Origin: Closterium sp. NIES-65
Taxonomy: Eukaryota; Streptophyta; Zygnematophyceae; Desmidiales; Closteriaceae
Length of the DNA: 64,000 nucleotides
Direction of reading: 5' to 3'
Assembly: GCA_948144175.1 (NCBI GenBank)
Contig: CANXME010000897.1
Location: 1,112,654 to 1,176,653, forward strand
Shown: positions 11,301 through 20,174 of the stretch, in pieces
How positions within the stretch are numbered: the first letter of the stretch is position 1
How the letters are laid out: each line of letters opens with the position of its first letter
Position numbers and translations under genes: made by a program
Notes under the pieces: model-generated
Told to the model about the DNA's origin: nothing
The model's input: the letters and a program-made list of their open reading frames with translations, nothing else
Database searches by the model: none

Positions 11301-12022
11301 CAGAGCACAGCACACCATTACCCTGGCTCAGTAACACATGGTGCAGCAGGTCCTTCAGCACTTCGACTTCACGTACTCCTCGCCTCAGGCCACTCCTCTG
11401 TCTACTCGCCACTCGCTCTCAGCTCTGCCTTTGGATGAGTCTGTAGAGCCGAGTGGCTCGTACCCAGAGCTTGTTGGCCGCCTCATGTACCTGATGACCT
11501 GCACACGACCTAACCTAGCATACCCTTTTAGCATCTGGGCACGCTATTATGCTCCTGGGAGACACTGACCAGAGCACATGGCTGGAGCGAAGAGGGTGTT
11601 GCGCTACTTGTGCAGTACGTCGGGCATGGGGCTAGTGCTTGGAGGGCGACGTCTTGTGGTTCTCACCGGTCATGCTGACGCTTCTTGGGCCGATGACCAA
11701 GCTACGCAGCGGTCGTCACAGGGTTAGACCTTCAGCCTTGGTTCCGGCTCTTTTTCGTGGCGGTCTACCCGCTCGTCTTCTGTTCTCGGCTCCAGCTGTG
11801 AGGCTGAGATCTACGCGGGGGCCATGGCTGCACAGGAGCTACGCTGGCTCACCTACCTGCTGACTGTCCTAGGAGAGCCGCCTCGTTCTCCTCCAGTTCT
11901 GTACGTAGACAACAAGGCCATGCTGGCCTTGTGTCAGGAGCACAGACTGGAGCACAGAACAAAGCACATTGCTCTTCGCTACTTCCTTGCTCGTGAGCTG
12001 CAGCAGCGTGGTTTGTTGCGCC
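8388..12022 (+). pseudogene. Copia C integrase-RT-RNase H remnant
   Basis: One frame runs from WGPAR (8388) through integrase (VVDDYSRY, LHSERGGEF, PQQNGIAERR), a GGAEP linker with LSLQDLREWFAQ, pre-RT (SLRAPSPTITRLL), RT (GMWIFKVKR, LHSLDFSTAFLQG, LVYVDDLVFA near 11161-11190) and RNase H (SCEAEIYAGAMAAQELRWL, LYVDNKAMLAL). In-frame stops are at 9700-9702, 11332-11334, about 11566 and 11725-11727. LHSERGGEF replaces the usual LHSDRGGEF, so a catalytic Asp of integrase is lost. RNase H is cut at LLRL (12022). Inactive. Confidence 0.88.
9230..9480 (+). repeat. 15-bp GGAEP-coding array in Copia C
   Basis: About sixteen units of the type gggggtgctgagcct, each coding GGAEP, GGAES or GGAER. It is the plus-strand equivalent of the arrays in A and D. 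Confidence 0.88.
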
Positions 12023-12152
12023 TGTGAAACAAGTGAACAGGAATGAAATGACTAAGTCAGAGTTGGGTACAAATACAACCCTAGAAAGGTGTACCCCATA
12101 TGTGCTACCCCACTATAGCCTACAAACATGCATCAGCTATAATACTCTGACA
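12023..12152 (-). repeat. 3' LTR of the D half (130 bp)
   Basis: TG...CA ends; on the minus strand it starts TGTCAGAGTATTATAGC. A polypurine G-run lies just inside (12153-12175). It differs clearly from the 5' LTR at 20047-20174. Confidence 0.75.
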
Positions 12153-12363
12153 CACCCCCATAGGCTAAGTGGGGGAGAACAAGGGGTCACAAGACCAGTC
12201 AAGCAAAGCAAAGCAAAGCAAGCTCAGGGTGGATCACAAAGTCACCACACAGTCCGAGCACAAGAGCAGGGCCAGAGGCCAGTTCACATGCAGGAGTACA
12301 GACATATATATAAAACTAGACAAGCAAGAGCAGGTATATATATATGTCACAGTACAAGTGAAG

Positions 12364-12795
12364 TCAAGAGGAGAGCAAGTGAGGCAAGACAGGTACAAGA
12401 CCCAGCAGGGTGCAAAAGCGCTGATGGTCACAAGGCGCGAGTGCCTTGGTGAACACATCAGCAGTGTTGGCCTCAGAGGCCACGTACGCAAGTCGCAACT
12501 GACCACGCTGCTGCAGCTCACGAGCAAGGAAGTAGCGGAGAGCAATGTGCTTCGTTCTGTGCTCCAAGCGCTGCTCTCGACACAAGGCCAGCATGGCCTT
12601 GTTGTCTACGTACAGCACTGGAGGAGAACGAGGCGGCTCTCCAAGGTCAGTCAGCAGGTAGGTGAGCCAGCGAAGCTCCTGTGCAGCCATGGCCCCGGCG
12701 TAGATCTCAGCCTCACAACTGGAGCCGAGAACCGAAGACGAGCGAGTAGACCGCCACGAGACAGAGCCGAAACCAAGGCTGAAGGTGTAACCCTG
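12364..12795 (-). pseudogene. Copia D RNase H
   Basis: Minus-strand RNase H with SCEAEIYAGAMAAQELRWL, LYVDNKAMLALCREQ, HRTKHIALRYF and the C-terminal ANTADVFTKAL motif of Copia pol. It is separated from the upstream RT frame by a single in-frame TAA (at QRS*QG near 12796). Apart from that stop it reads as an intact domain to a stop at 12364. Confidence 0.85.
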
Positions 12796-14676
12796 TTACG
12801 ACCGCTGCGTAGCCTGGTCGTCAGCCCAAGAAGCGTCCGCGTGGCCGGTAAGGACCACTGGACTCCGCCCTCCAAGCACTAGCCCCATGCCCGACGTACT
12901 GCACAGGTAGCGCAATACCCTCTTCGCTGCAGCCATGTGCTCCGGTCTGTGTCTCCCAGGAGCAACATAGCGTGCAAGAATGCTCAGAGGGTATGCAAGG
13001 TCAGGTCGTGTGCAGGTCATCAGGTACATGAGGCAGCCAACAAGCTCTGCATACGGACCACTCGACTCTACGGACTCATCCGAAGGCAGAGCTGAGAATG
13101 AGTGGCGAGTAGGCAGAGGAGTGGCCTGAGGCGAGGAGTAAGTGAAGCCGAAGCGCTGAAGGACCTGCTGCACCATGTGTGACTGAGTCAAGGTAATGGT
13201 GCGGCGTGCTCTGTCCCGAGTGATCTGCAAGCCAAGGTAGCTGCGCAGTTCACCCAGGTCTGTGCACGTGTGTCTCTTCAGCAACTCGAACTTCACGTAG
13301 GCGAGTCCAGCAGTGTCCGAAGTGGCAAAGACCAAGTCGTCGACGTACACGAGGATGTAGAACAGCGGCAGGGAAGTGTCGGTGCGAAGAAACAGCGACG
13401 GGTCAGCAGTAGAAGGAGCAAACCCAAGAGCCGCAAGCATAGTCCTCAGTGTGTCTTGCCACTCACGCGGTGCCTGGCGGAGACCGTAGACTGGCCGTCG
13501 GAGGCTCCACTGGGTGCCAGGAGGGAAAGTCCCAGTGAAGCCAGGTGGACGGCGAAGCCAGATCTCCTCGTGCAGGCTACCCTGCAAGAACGCAGTGCTG
13601 AAGTCGAGAGAGTGAAGCTCGTAGTCGCGCTGAGCGGCTATGTGCAGCAGCACCCGAAGAGTAGTCATCTTCGGGGTGGGAGAGAAGGTCTGAAAGTAGT
13701 CAACTCCCTGCCGCTGTCTGAAGCCACGAGCAACGTACCGTGCCTTGAAGACAGGTGGAGAGCCCGGCGGCCGCTTCACCCTGAAGATCCACATGCCACT
13801 GACGATGTTCGCCCCAGGAGGGGGAACCGCGTCAACGTAGGTGCCTGTGGACTTCCAGGAAGCCATCTCTGCATCCATAGCTGCCTGCCACTGAGAGGAG
13901 TAGGGACCCTCTACGGCCTCCGCGTAAGAACGCGGAGTCGGGATGTCTAGTGCATCCGGGTCTCCCTCAGGGGCAAGCAGTACAGACGCGAGATGAGGTG
14001 AAGCAGCCGCTAGACACTGTAACTCCTCCTGCCTGTCCTCTAGGACGTCCGTGCCAAGAGCACACTCACCCACGACGGACGGAGGACAGACAGACGTAGA
14101 CTCAGCAACAAGACTAGCAGCGTAGTCGAGACGACAGCGAGCAGCAAAGTCGACGAGCTCAGCGACTAGAGCAGACGCAGCAGTGGACTCAAAAGAGGGG
14201 TCAGTGACGACAGTAGCAAGCAGACGCGTGACAGTAGGACTGGCAGCACGAAGAGAGTCCGACTCAGGGTCGGCAAGCGCAGGAAGAGAGGACTCAGGAG
14301 GAGAAGGCAAAGGGGCACGCAGAGGAGCAGTGGACGGACGCAAAGACATCCGGTGCGTGCCAGGGACAGGGGGAGGACGCTGACGCGAACTGCGACCACT
14401 AGCGCGAGCAGCACGAACAGGCGACGCGGGATGAGACGCAGGCTCACGACGCTCAGCAAGACCTCTAGTAGGACCAGTGTAAGGAGAGGGAGCAGGCAGT
14501 GGAGAGGAAGGCTCCAGCAGGGACTGCGACTGGACAGGCGGTGGACCCTCTACTAGAGGAGAAAGACTAAGAACCTGCTGCAGGAGCGGAACGAAGTACG
14601 GCCGAGGTCGCGCGGCAGCTCCAGACTCAGCAGGGACAGCACCAGCACCCTCAGCGACAGCACCTGCGCCACCCAC
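12796..14676 (-). CDS. Copia D pre-RT and reverse transcriptase ORF
   Basis: A 626-codon ORF. The N-terminal third is a Pro/Ala/Ser-rich pre-RT segment (SPPESSLPALADPESD, ASALVAELVDFAARCRLDY). It then has RVT_2 from SYAEAVEGPYSSQWQAAMD through GANIVSGMWIFRVKR, LHSLDFSTAFLQG, PVYGLRQAPREW and the catalytic LVYVDDLVFATSD, ending in the connection region MYLMTCTRPDLAYPLSILARY. It ends at ATQRS where a TAA interrupts the way to RNase H. The first ATG is internal to the linker and not a real start. RT is the only copy in the D/E hybrid. Confidence 0.85.
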   Translation of the reverse strand: MGGAGAVAEGAGAVPAESGAAARPRPYFVPLLQQVLSLSPLVEGPPPVQSQSLLEPSSPLPAPSPYTGPTRGLAERREPASHPASPVRAARASGRSSRQRPPPVPGTHRMSLRPSTAPLRAPLPSPPESSLPALADPESDSLRAASPTVTRLLATVVTDPSFESTAASALVAELVDFAARCRLDYAASLVAESTSVCPPSVVGECALGTDVLEDRQEELQCLAAASPHLASVLLAPEGDPDALDIPTPRSYAEAVEGPYSSQWQAAMDAEMASWKSTGTYVDAVPPPGANIVSGMWIFRVKRPPGSPPVFKARYVARGFRQRQGVDYFQTFSPTPKMTTLRVLLHIAAQRDYELHSLDFSTAFLQGSLHEEIWLRRPPGFTGTFPPGTQWSLRRPVYGLRQAPREWQDTLRTMLAALGFAPSTADPSLFLRTDTSLPLFYILVYVDDLVFATSDTAGLAYVKFELLKRHTCTDLGELRSYLGLQITRDRARRTITLTQSHMVQQVLQRFGFTYSSPQATPLPTRHSFSALPSDESVESSGPYAELVGCLMYLMTCTRPDLAYPLSILARYVAPGRHRPEHMAAAKRVLRYLCSTSGMGLVLGGRSPVVLTGHADASWADDQATQRS

Positions 14677-14924
14677 ACCTCCAGCGGCAGGACCAACAGC
14701 AGTAGGCTCAGCACCAACGCCCTCAGCAGATCGAGCTCCAAGAGGACCCGCAAGTCCAGCAGCTCCGGGACCGGCAGCACCCGCACCCTCGACGGTCGAA
14801 GAAGCTCCAGCTCCAGCTCTTGCAGCACCTCCAGACTCAGCAGCACGCCTCCAGCGGCGAGCGAACCACTCGCGCAGCTCTGTAGAGAGAGGGACTCTCG
14901 GCGAGACGCAGCAGCAGGAGCAAC

Positions 14925-15185
14925 CCCAGGCTCAGCAGCTCCAGACGCAGCACCCCCAGGCTCAGCAGCTCCCAGCTCAGCACCCCCAGGCTCAGCAGCT
15001 CCCGACCCAGCACCCCCAGACCCAGCACCTCCAGGCACAGCACCCCCCGGCTCAGCACCCCCAGGCTCCGCACCCTCCGCAGTAGCACCCTCAGGCCCAG
15101 CACCCCCAGCAGTAGCACCCCCAGGCTCAGCACCCCCGCGCACAGCACCCCCAGAGTCAGCACCCCCAGGCTCAGCACCCGTAGC
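14925..15185 (-). repeat. 15-bp GGAEP-coding array in Copia D
   Basis: About seventeen imperfect units on the minus strand coding GGAEP, GGATA or GAAEP. The LREW motif just downstream (about 14840-14900) carries a small deletion that shifts the frame (reads SLQSCASG instead of LQELREWF). Confidence 0.8.
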
Positions 15186-15294
15186 AGCACCAGAGTCACC
15201 TGTAACCTCGACCGGGTCAACGGCGTCTACCTGGGACACACCTGAGGGGGCAGGAACCTGAGGGGGGAGGGGGTCTACCGGGGGGGAAACCGGC

Positions 15295-15320
15295 ACAAGG
15301 AAGTCCGGGACAGACGGAGG
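15295..15320 (-). other. Recombination junction between Copia E pre-RT and Copia D linker
   Basis: Right of about 15309 the sequence matches the pre-RT segment seen at 14080-14110 (gacggaggacagacag). Left of it, it matches the start of the linker after integrase (aagtccgg, compare 2203). On the minus strand the protein reads ESVCPPSV then directly PDFLVPVSPPVDPLPP. Only a few bases are shared at the join. Confidence 0.8.
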
Positions 15321-16382
15321 ACAGACAGACTCTGGTTCAGCAACAAGACTAGCAGCGTATTCTAGACGAAAGCGAGCAGCGAAGTCGACAAGCTCAGCAA
15401 CTAAGGCAGACGTAGCAGTGGACTCAAAGGAAGGGTCACTGAAAAGAGAAGCTAGGAGACGTGTGACAGTAGGACTGGCAGCACGAAGAGAGTCAGACTG
15501 CGGGTCAGCAAGAACAGGAAGAGAAGACTCTGGAGGAGACGTCAGCGGGACACGCAGAGGAGCAGCGGAAGGACGCAGTGCCATGTGGTGTGTGCTTGGG
15601 ACCGCAGGAGGACGCGGACGCGGAGCACAACGCTAGTGCGAGCAGCACAAACAGGCGACACAAGACGAGACGCAGGCTCACGACGCTGAGCAAGACCTCT
15701 AGTAGGATGAGTGCAGGGAGAAGGAGCAGGCAGGGGGGAGGCGGGCTGTAATTTTGACTACGACAGGATAGGTTGTGGACGCTCTAAGGGAGGAGCAGGA
15801 CCAGTAGAAGGCGGGAGACCAAGAACCTGCTCAAGGAGCGGAACGAAGTACGGCTGCGACCGCTCAGCACCTCCTGAAATAATAGTGACAGCACCAGTAC
15901 CCCAAGCGGCAGCACCAGCGCCAGCAGTACCTCTAGCTCCAGCAGGGCCAACTTCAGCACCCGCAAAAGTACTAGCGCCAGCAGCACCTCCAGTGCCAAC
16001 ACCCTCAGCAGCTCCAATACCTCCAGAAGCACCAGGAGCACCTCCAGCAGGAACAACTCCAGCAGCCCCAGCAGCACCCCCAGTCCCAGCAGATCCATTA
16101 CCGCCAGTACGAGCACCTCTAGGACCAGTGGCTCCAGTACCTCCATTGCCGACCCCAGGGTCAGCTGCAACAGTAGCACCTCCAACTCCAGCAGCACGGC
16201 TCCAGCGCCGGGTAAACCACTCGCGCAGCTCCTGTGGAGAGGGTAGCTCCGGCCGAGACGAAGCACCCGAAGGACCCCCAGACCCAGCACCGCGAGAGGC
16301 CTCACGAGCAGACCCAGCACCCCCAGGCTCCGCACCCCTAGGCTCAGCACCCCTAGGCTCAGCAACCCTAGCAGCACAAGAG
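15310..16382 (-). pseudogene. Copia E linker and pre-RT segment (first copy)
   Basis: On the minus strand, from VSQLDAVEPVEV (about 16420) through a short Ala/Gly-rich linker with SPQELREWFTRRWSRAAG, to YFVPLLEQVLGLPP and SPPESSLPVLADPQSD, LVAELVDFAARFRLEY and ESVCPPSV. It has lost its own RT. At least one frame change lies between the linker and pre-RT parts. Confidence 0.75.
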
Positions 16383-16947
16383 TCAACAGCTACCTCGACA
16401 GGCTCGACTGCGTCTAACTGTGACACACGTGACAAGGCAGGACCCTGAGGGGGGAGAGGGTCTACCGGGGGGGGACCTGGCGCAAGGAAGAGCGGCGGCG
16501 GGGGAGGGGCGCAGTGCGGTAGGGGAAGAGACGATAGTAAGGCACCGACTCGTCAAACGTGATGTCCTGGGAGGACAGAACACGGCGCGATGTGGGGTGG
16601 TAAAACTGCCACCCAGGCGCGTCAGGGGGGAAGCCAAGGAAGACGCAGGGAATAGCACGGGGGGACAGCTTGTCCGCAGACAAGTCGCGGACAAACGCCC
16701 GAGATCCCCAGACACAAAACGCAAACGCATCGCCAAAGTTCCCTGTCCACTGCAAGGTGGGGGAGGTCTCTGGCAAGGAGAACCGGGGCTGAAGGTTGAT
16801 CTGATGCGCTGCGTACCGAACCGCAAACGGCCACAGAAAATGGGGAGCGGCCGCATGGATCATGGTTATACGAGCGACATCCATGACCATGCCAATGCGG
16901 CGCTCAGCAATCCCATTTTTCTGTGGAGAGGCCGGTAGCGTGAAGGT
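16383..16947 (-). pseudogene. Copia E integrase C-terminal part, after an in-frame TAG
   Basis: Continues the frame of the upstream ORF after a TAG at 16948-16950 that replaces a Gln codon (R*TFTLP instead of RQTFTLP). It contains PQKNGIAERR with the integrase Glu, MVMDVARITMIHAAAPHFLW and WGSRAFVRDLSADKLSPR. A frame change near 16500 in a G-rich run separates it from the linker. Confidence 0.8.
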
Positions 16948-18147
16948 CTAGCGGATGCCATGTGTACGACAGAAGGCTCCCAGAAGGCCAGAGGAAAACT
17001 CCCCGCCTCTGTCAGAGTGCAGACGTAGAACAGGAAAGTCTGAGCCGAAACTCTCTCTGAGCTGGAGACGAGCTGTGCGGATCGAGTCGATCAACACCTC
17101 AGTGACGTCACCCTTGCTGCGCAAGGGAAACACCGTGGTGTAACACGTGTAGTCGTCAACCACCAACAGGAAGTAACGCTTGTGACCCTGGCCACGGACG
17201 CGGGCGGGGCCCCACACGTCCATGTGAAGAGTCTGCAGTGGAGTCTCTGTCGAAGGAAACTCGGAGGAGTGAGGGGCAGCGCGCTGCCTCCCCTCGACGC
17301 AGGGAACGCAGGTAGGGGCAGGCCCCGGAGGGAGGGGAGGGAGGGACCAGGGGAGACCAGAGACAAGGTAACGGGAGGCCATGCCTCGGAGACGAGGGAG
17401 GGAGGGGTGACCAAGGCGGTGGTGCCAGAGGAGACTCCGGTGGGACACGAGACGACACGAGCAAGGAGTAGACTCAGGACCAGACCTGGACGCTGCAGCA
17501 AACACTTGACCCGACGCAGCTATCTGACCAGACTCAGCAACCGGAGGAGACTCAGTACTGAGTGTGTACAGGCTCGACCCCGGCTGACGGGTAAACGTGT
17601 CCAAGTGTTGGCCTGTCCGAGCACACGTGCAGTGGGTCACCCGCTTACTTGTAGGAGTGAACTGGTCAACCCCCCCATCCTGTAGATCAGCACCACTCAT
17701 CAAGTTTGTAGAGAAGAAGGGGAGGTAGAGACCTGACACGGTGCCAGAGGGGGCACCCGGACACGGTAAGACAGTGGAGAAGTGGGCAAGGATTGGACCC
17801 CTAGAGGGGTCCGCGAGGAAGACCGCAAATGGCCGACTAAGCGGCGTGAGTGTGGTGCGGTCTTGAAAGAAGGAGCGGGAAGCACCCGAGTCAAGGGTGA
17901 AGGTGTGTAAGGCCTGAGCCGACGTAGTACCTGAGAGAGCAAACTCACCAGCACCTGTGGCAGCAGACTCACTAGCACCTAGAGCAGCAGCCTCACCAGC
18001 ACCTAGAGCAGCAGTCTGAATGCCCGGGTCAGGCGGAACACACAGGTAACAGTCACCCTTATCATTAGTAGGCAATGCATACATGGCAGTGAGGATAGCA
18101 TCATAGTCAAGAGTATAGATATCTATCCTTAGCCTAGGCAGCTCCAC
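16948..18147 (-). CDS. Copia E protease and integrase N-terminal ORF
   Basis: A 399-codon ORF. It starts inside the gag end (DYDAILTAMYALPT, LGASES repeats), continues without a stop into the protease (FTLDSGASRSFF, about residues 90-100), then GAG-pre-integrase (LLWHHRLGHPSLPRL), the integrase zinc region (CVPCVEG) and catalytic core (MDVWGPARVRG, FLLVVDDYTCY, LHSDRGGEFSSG). It ends at TAG 16948-16950. Here gag and pol are one frame, unlike element A, which has a TAA at the corresponding place. Confidence 0.85.
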   Translation of the reverse strand: MELPRLRIDIYTLDYDAILTAMYALPTNDKGDCYLCVPPDPGIQTAALGAGEAAALGASESAATGAGEFALSGTTSAQALHTFTLDSGASRSFFQDRTTLTPLSRPFAVFLADPSRGPILAHFSTVLPCPGAPSGTVSGLYLPFFSTNLMSGADLQDGGVDQFTPTSKRVTHCTCARTGQHLDTFTRQPGSSLYTLSTESPPVAESGQIAASGQVFAAASRSGPESTPCSCRLVSHRSLLWHHRLGHPSLPRLRGMASRYLVSGLPWSLPPLPPGPAPTCVPCVEGRQRAAPHSSEFPSTETPLQTLHMDVWGPARVRGQGHKRYFLLVVDDYTCYTTVFPLRSKGDVTEVLIDSIRTARLQLRESFGSDFPVLRLHSDRGGEFSSGLLGAFCRTHGIR

Positions 18148-18690
18148 CCAGTCGGGGAGCTGAGCCGCGTCGCCAAACTTCGTACGCCAGGCGTCGCTCA
18201 GACGGGCAAAGCAGCGGGACTCTACGTGACCAAACGTCCCGCAAGTTTGACTAGTCCGAGCACCAGTGTGAATGATATACGGACAGCGAGCAGTACCCCG
18301 TGACCCGTCACGGTGAGCGTACTACTCACGAAGCTGCTGGGTTGAAACGACCTCGCCCGGACGACGCTGCAGCTGCACCTGGCCACTACAAGCAGCTGCC
18401 AAACTACTCACTCTAGGACAACTCCCACCACGGCCACCCCGACAACCCCAAGAAGCATACCACTCACGAAGCTGTTGGGGCATGAGGGACTCACGCGGAC
18501 GTTGCTGGAGCTGCATCTGGCCACCGCCAGGAGCAGCAGGAGCAGTGGTCGCCGCACTAGCAGCAGTAGTTGCAATAGCAGTACTCGCAGCGCGGCCACC
18601 CCTACAACCCCAACTAGTGTACCACTCACAAAGCTGTTGGGGGGCGAGGGACTCACGCGGACAGCGCTGGAGCTGCATCTGGCCACGCCA
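18148..18690 (-). pseudogene. Copia E gag-like region with three LREW repeats
   Basis: Minus strand 18686-18322 has three tandem versions of a motif of the type MQLQxRPRESLxPQQLREWY followed by ASWGCRGG, separated by Ala/Thr-rich spacers. A stop (tac-tac-tca region near 18322) and the Cys cluster (CPYIIHTG..C..H..C) follow at 18300-18200, then FARLSDAWRTKFGDAAQLPDWVEL. Homologous to 3671-4288 of element A. Confidence 0.65.
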
Positions 18691-18834
18691 GGAGCAAAAG
18701 TAGCACTAGAAAGAGCAGTAGCAGCAAGAGCAGCTCTAACAGCAGTGCGGGGAGGGCAATGCTCACCAGTGGCAAGAAGGGCAGGCGTATGACAGCGGCA
18801 ATGGCCACGCCGCTACCACTGTAGGGCGAGGGCT

Positions 18835-19380
18835 CCACAGCAGTTGCAGGGGCGGCTGCTCCAGGGGCGGCTGCTGTAGTGGCGGCTGCTCCAGGGGCGG
18901 CTTTTGCAGGGGCAGCTGTTCCAGGGGCGGTTGTTGCAGGGGCGGCTGCTCCAGGGGCGGCTGCTCCAGGGGCGGCTGCTCCAAGGGCGGCTGCTACAGG
19001 GGTGGCTGCTCCAGGGGCGGCTGCTGCAACGGCGGCTGCTCCAGGGGCGGCTGCTGTAGGGGCGGTTGCTCCAGGGGCGGCTGCTGCAGGGGTGGCTGCT
19101 CCAGGGGCGGCTGCTGCAACGGCGGCTGCTCCAGGGGCGGCTGCTTCAGGGGCGGCTGCTCCAGGGGCGGCTGCTGCAGGGGTGGCTGCTCCAGGGGCGG
19201 CTGCTGTAGTGGCGGCTGCTCCAGGGGCGGCTGCTTCAGAGGCGGCTGCTCCAGTGGCGGCTGCTGCAGGGGCGGCTGCTCCAGGGGCGGCTGCTGCAGT
19301 GGCAGCTGCTCCAAGGGCGGCTGCTGTAGGGGCGGCTGCTCCAGGGGCGGCTACTGCAGTGGCGGCTGCTCCAGGGGGCG
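18835..19380 (-). repeat. 15-bp Ala-rich array in Copia E leader/gag N-terminus
   Basis: About 36 units of ggggcggctgctcca and variants (tgctgca, tgctgta). In one minus frame the array reads PGAAA-type pentapeptides. It differs in unit sequence from the leader arrays of A and C. Confidence 0.9.
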
Positions 19381-19539
19381 TGTTAGGGCATGGCGCCGCG
19401 GCAGGCAGGGGTGACGCCACGCGGGTCTCGCAGGGGCGTCGCGACGCGTAGGAGCTGCGCCTCGTGGGTCCCGCAGGGGCGTCGCGACGAGGCAGGGGCG
19501 ACGCGCGGGTCCTGTTGAGGCGTCACGACGAGGCAGGGG

Positions 19540-19975
19540 CAACGGGGCGGGGCCACGACTGGCGACGGGGCGGGGCCGCGAAGGGGCCGCAAAGGTAGCC
19601 GCGAGGGGGGCGCGAAGGGGCCGTGAAGGGCCGCGAAGGGGCCGCGAAGGGGCCGTGAAGGGGCCGCAAAGGGGCCGTGAAGGGGCCGCGAAGGGGCCGG
19701 GAAGGGGCCGTGAAGGGGCCACGAAGGGGCCACAAAGGTGCCGCTAAGGGGCCGCGAAGGCGCCGCTAAGGGGTCGTGAAGGGGCCGCGAAGGGGCCGCG
19801 AAGGGGCCGCTAAGGGGCTGAGAAGGGGCTGCGAAGAGGCCGCGAAGGGAGGCCGCTAAGGGGCCTCGAAGGGGCCGCAAAGGGGGGGCCGCGACGGGCC
19901 TCAGGAGCAGGGCAGGCCACTAAGGGGCCGCGAAAGGGTAGGGCAGGTCAGAGCGTGAGGCGCGCTTCGGGCAGG
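19540..19975 (-). repeat. 11-bp GGGGCCGCGAA-type array in Copia E leader
   Basis: About 35-40 imperfect 11-bp units (aaggggccgcg, aaggggccgtg) directly behind the primer-binding site. The core GGGGCCGCG is shared with the A leader. Confidence 0.85.
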
Positions 19976-20046
19976 TTAGGAAAAAAAAAAAAAAATGGTG
20001 GGCCCTTAGGAAGAAACGGTCCCACTAGGGAACCTGCTCTATACCC

Positions 20047-20174
20047 TGTGAGAATAACAGGGAAGTGAATGCACTGGGAAACAGGTGGGTACAAGTAGGA
20101 AAACCTAAAAGTGTTGTACCTTATATTGTTTACCCCACTACAGCCTACACAGACTATAGCATATAAGTTTGACA
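20047..20174 (-). repeat. 5' LTR of the E half (128 bp)
   Basis: On the minus strand it begins TGTCAAACTTATATGC and ends TTATTCTCACA. It is followed by GGGTATAGAGCAGG (20046-20033), a degenerate primer-binding site. The closest relative in the window is 6254-6379. Confidence 0.78.

Larger units (their letters stand above)
7412..12022 (+). mobile_element. Copia C, inserted in B; lacks gag, protease and 3' LTR
   Basis: A plus-strand element with 5' LTR (7412-7546), primer site, GC-rich leader, then integrase starting abruptly at WGPARFRGQGHERY (about 8388), linker, pre-RT, RT and RNase H. Gag, protease and the first part of integrase are missing, so it is an internal deletion derivative. The right end stops within RNase H at 12022, where the LTR of the D/E element starts. 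The rest of RNase H and the 3' LTR are not found after 20174. It carries at least four in-frame stops. Confidence 0.85.
12023..20174 (-). mobile_element. Hybrid Copia element D/E with duplicated linker and pre-RT
   Basis: On the minus strand: 5' LTR (20174-20047), leader arrays, gag-like LREW repeats, protease, integrase, linker and pre-RT (E part, down to about 15308), then a second linker, pre-RT, RT, RNase H and 3' LTR (D part, 15307-12023). The linker/pre-RT module occurs twice in direct order, which no intact Copia has. The 5' and 3' LTRs match poorly by eye, and no target duplication is seen (gcgcc before, cacca after). The simplest reading is a recombination product of two elements. 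Confidence 0.82.

Noticed and set aside
18653..19451. Open frames of Ala/Pro/Gly pentapeptides on both strands
   Set aside because: 15-bp array in the Copia E leader, open on both strands by composition. I keep it as a repeat, not a protein.
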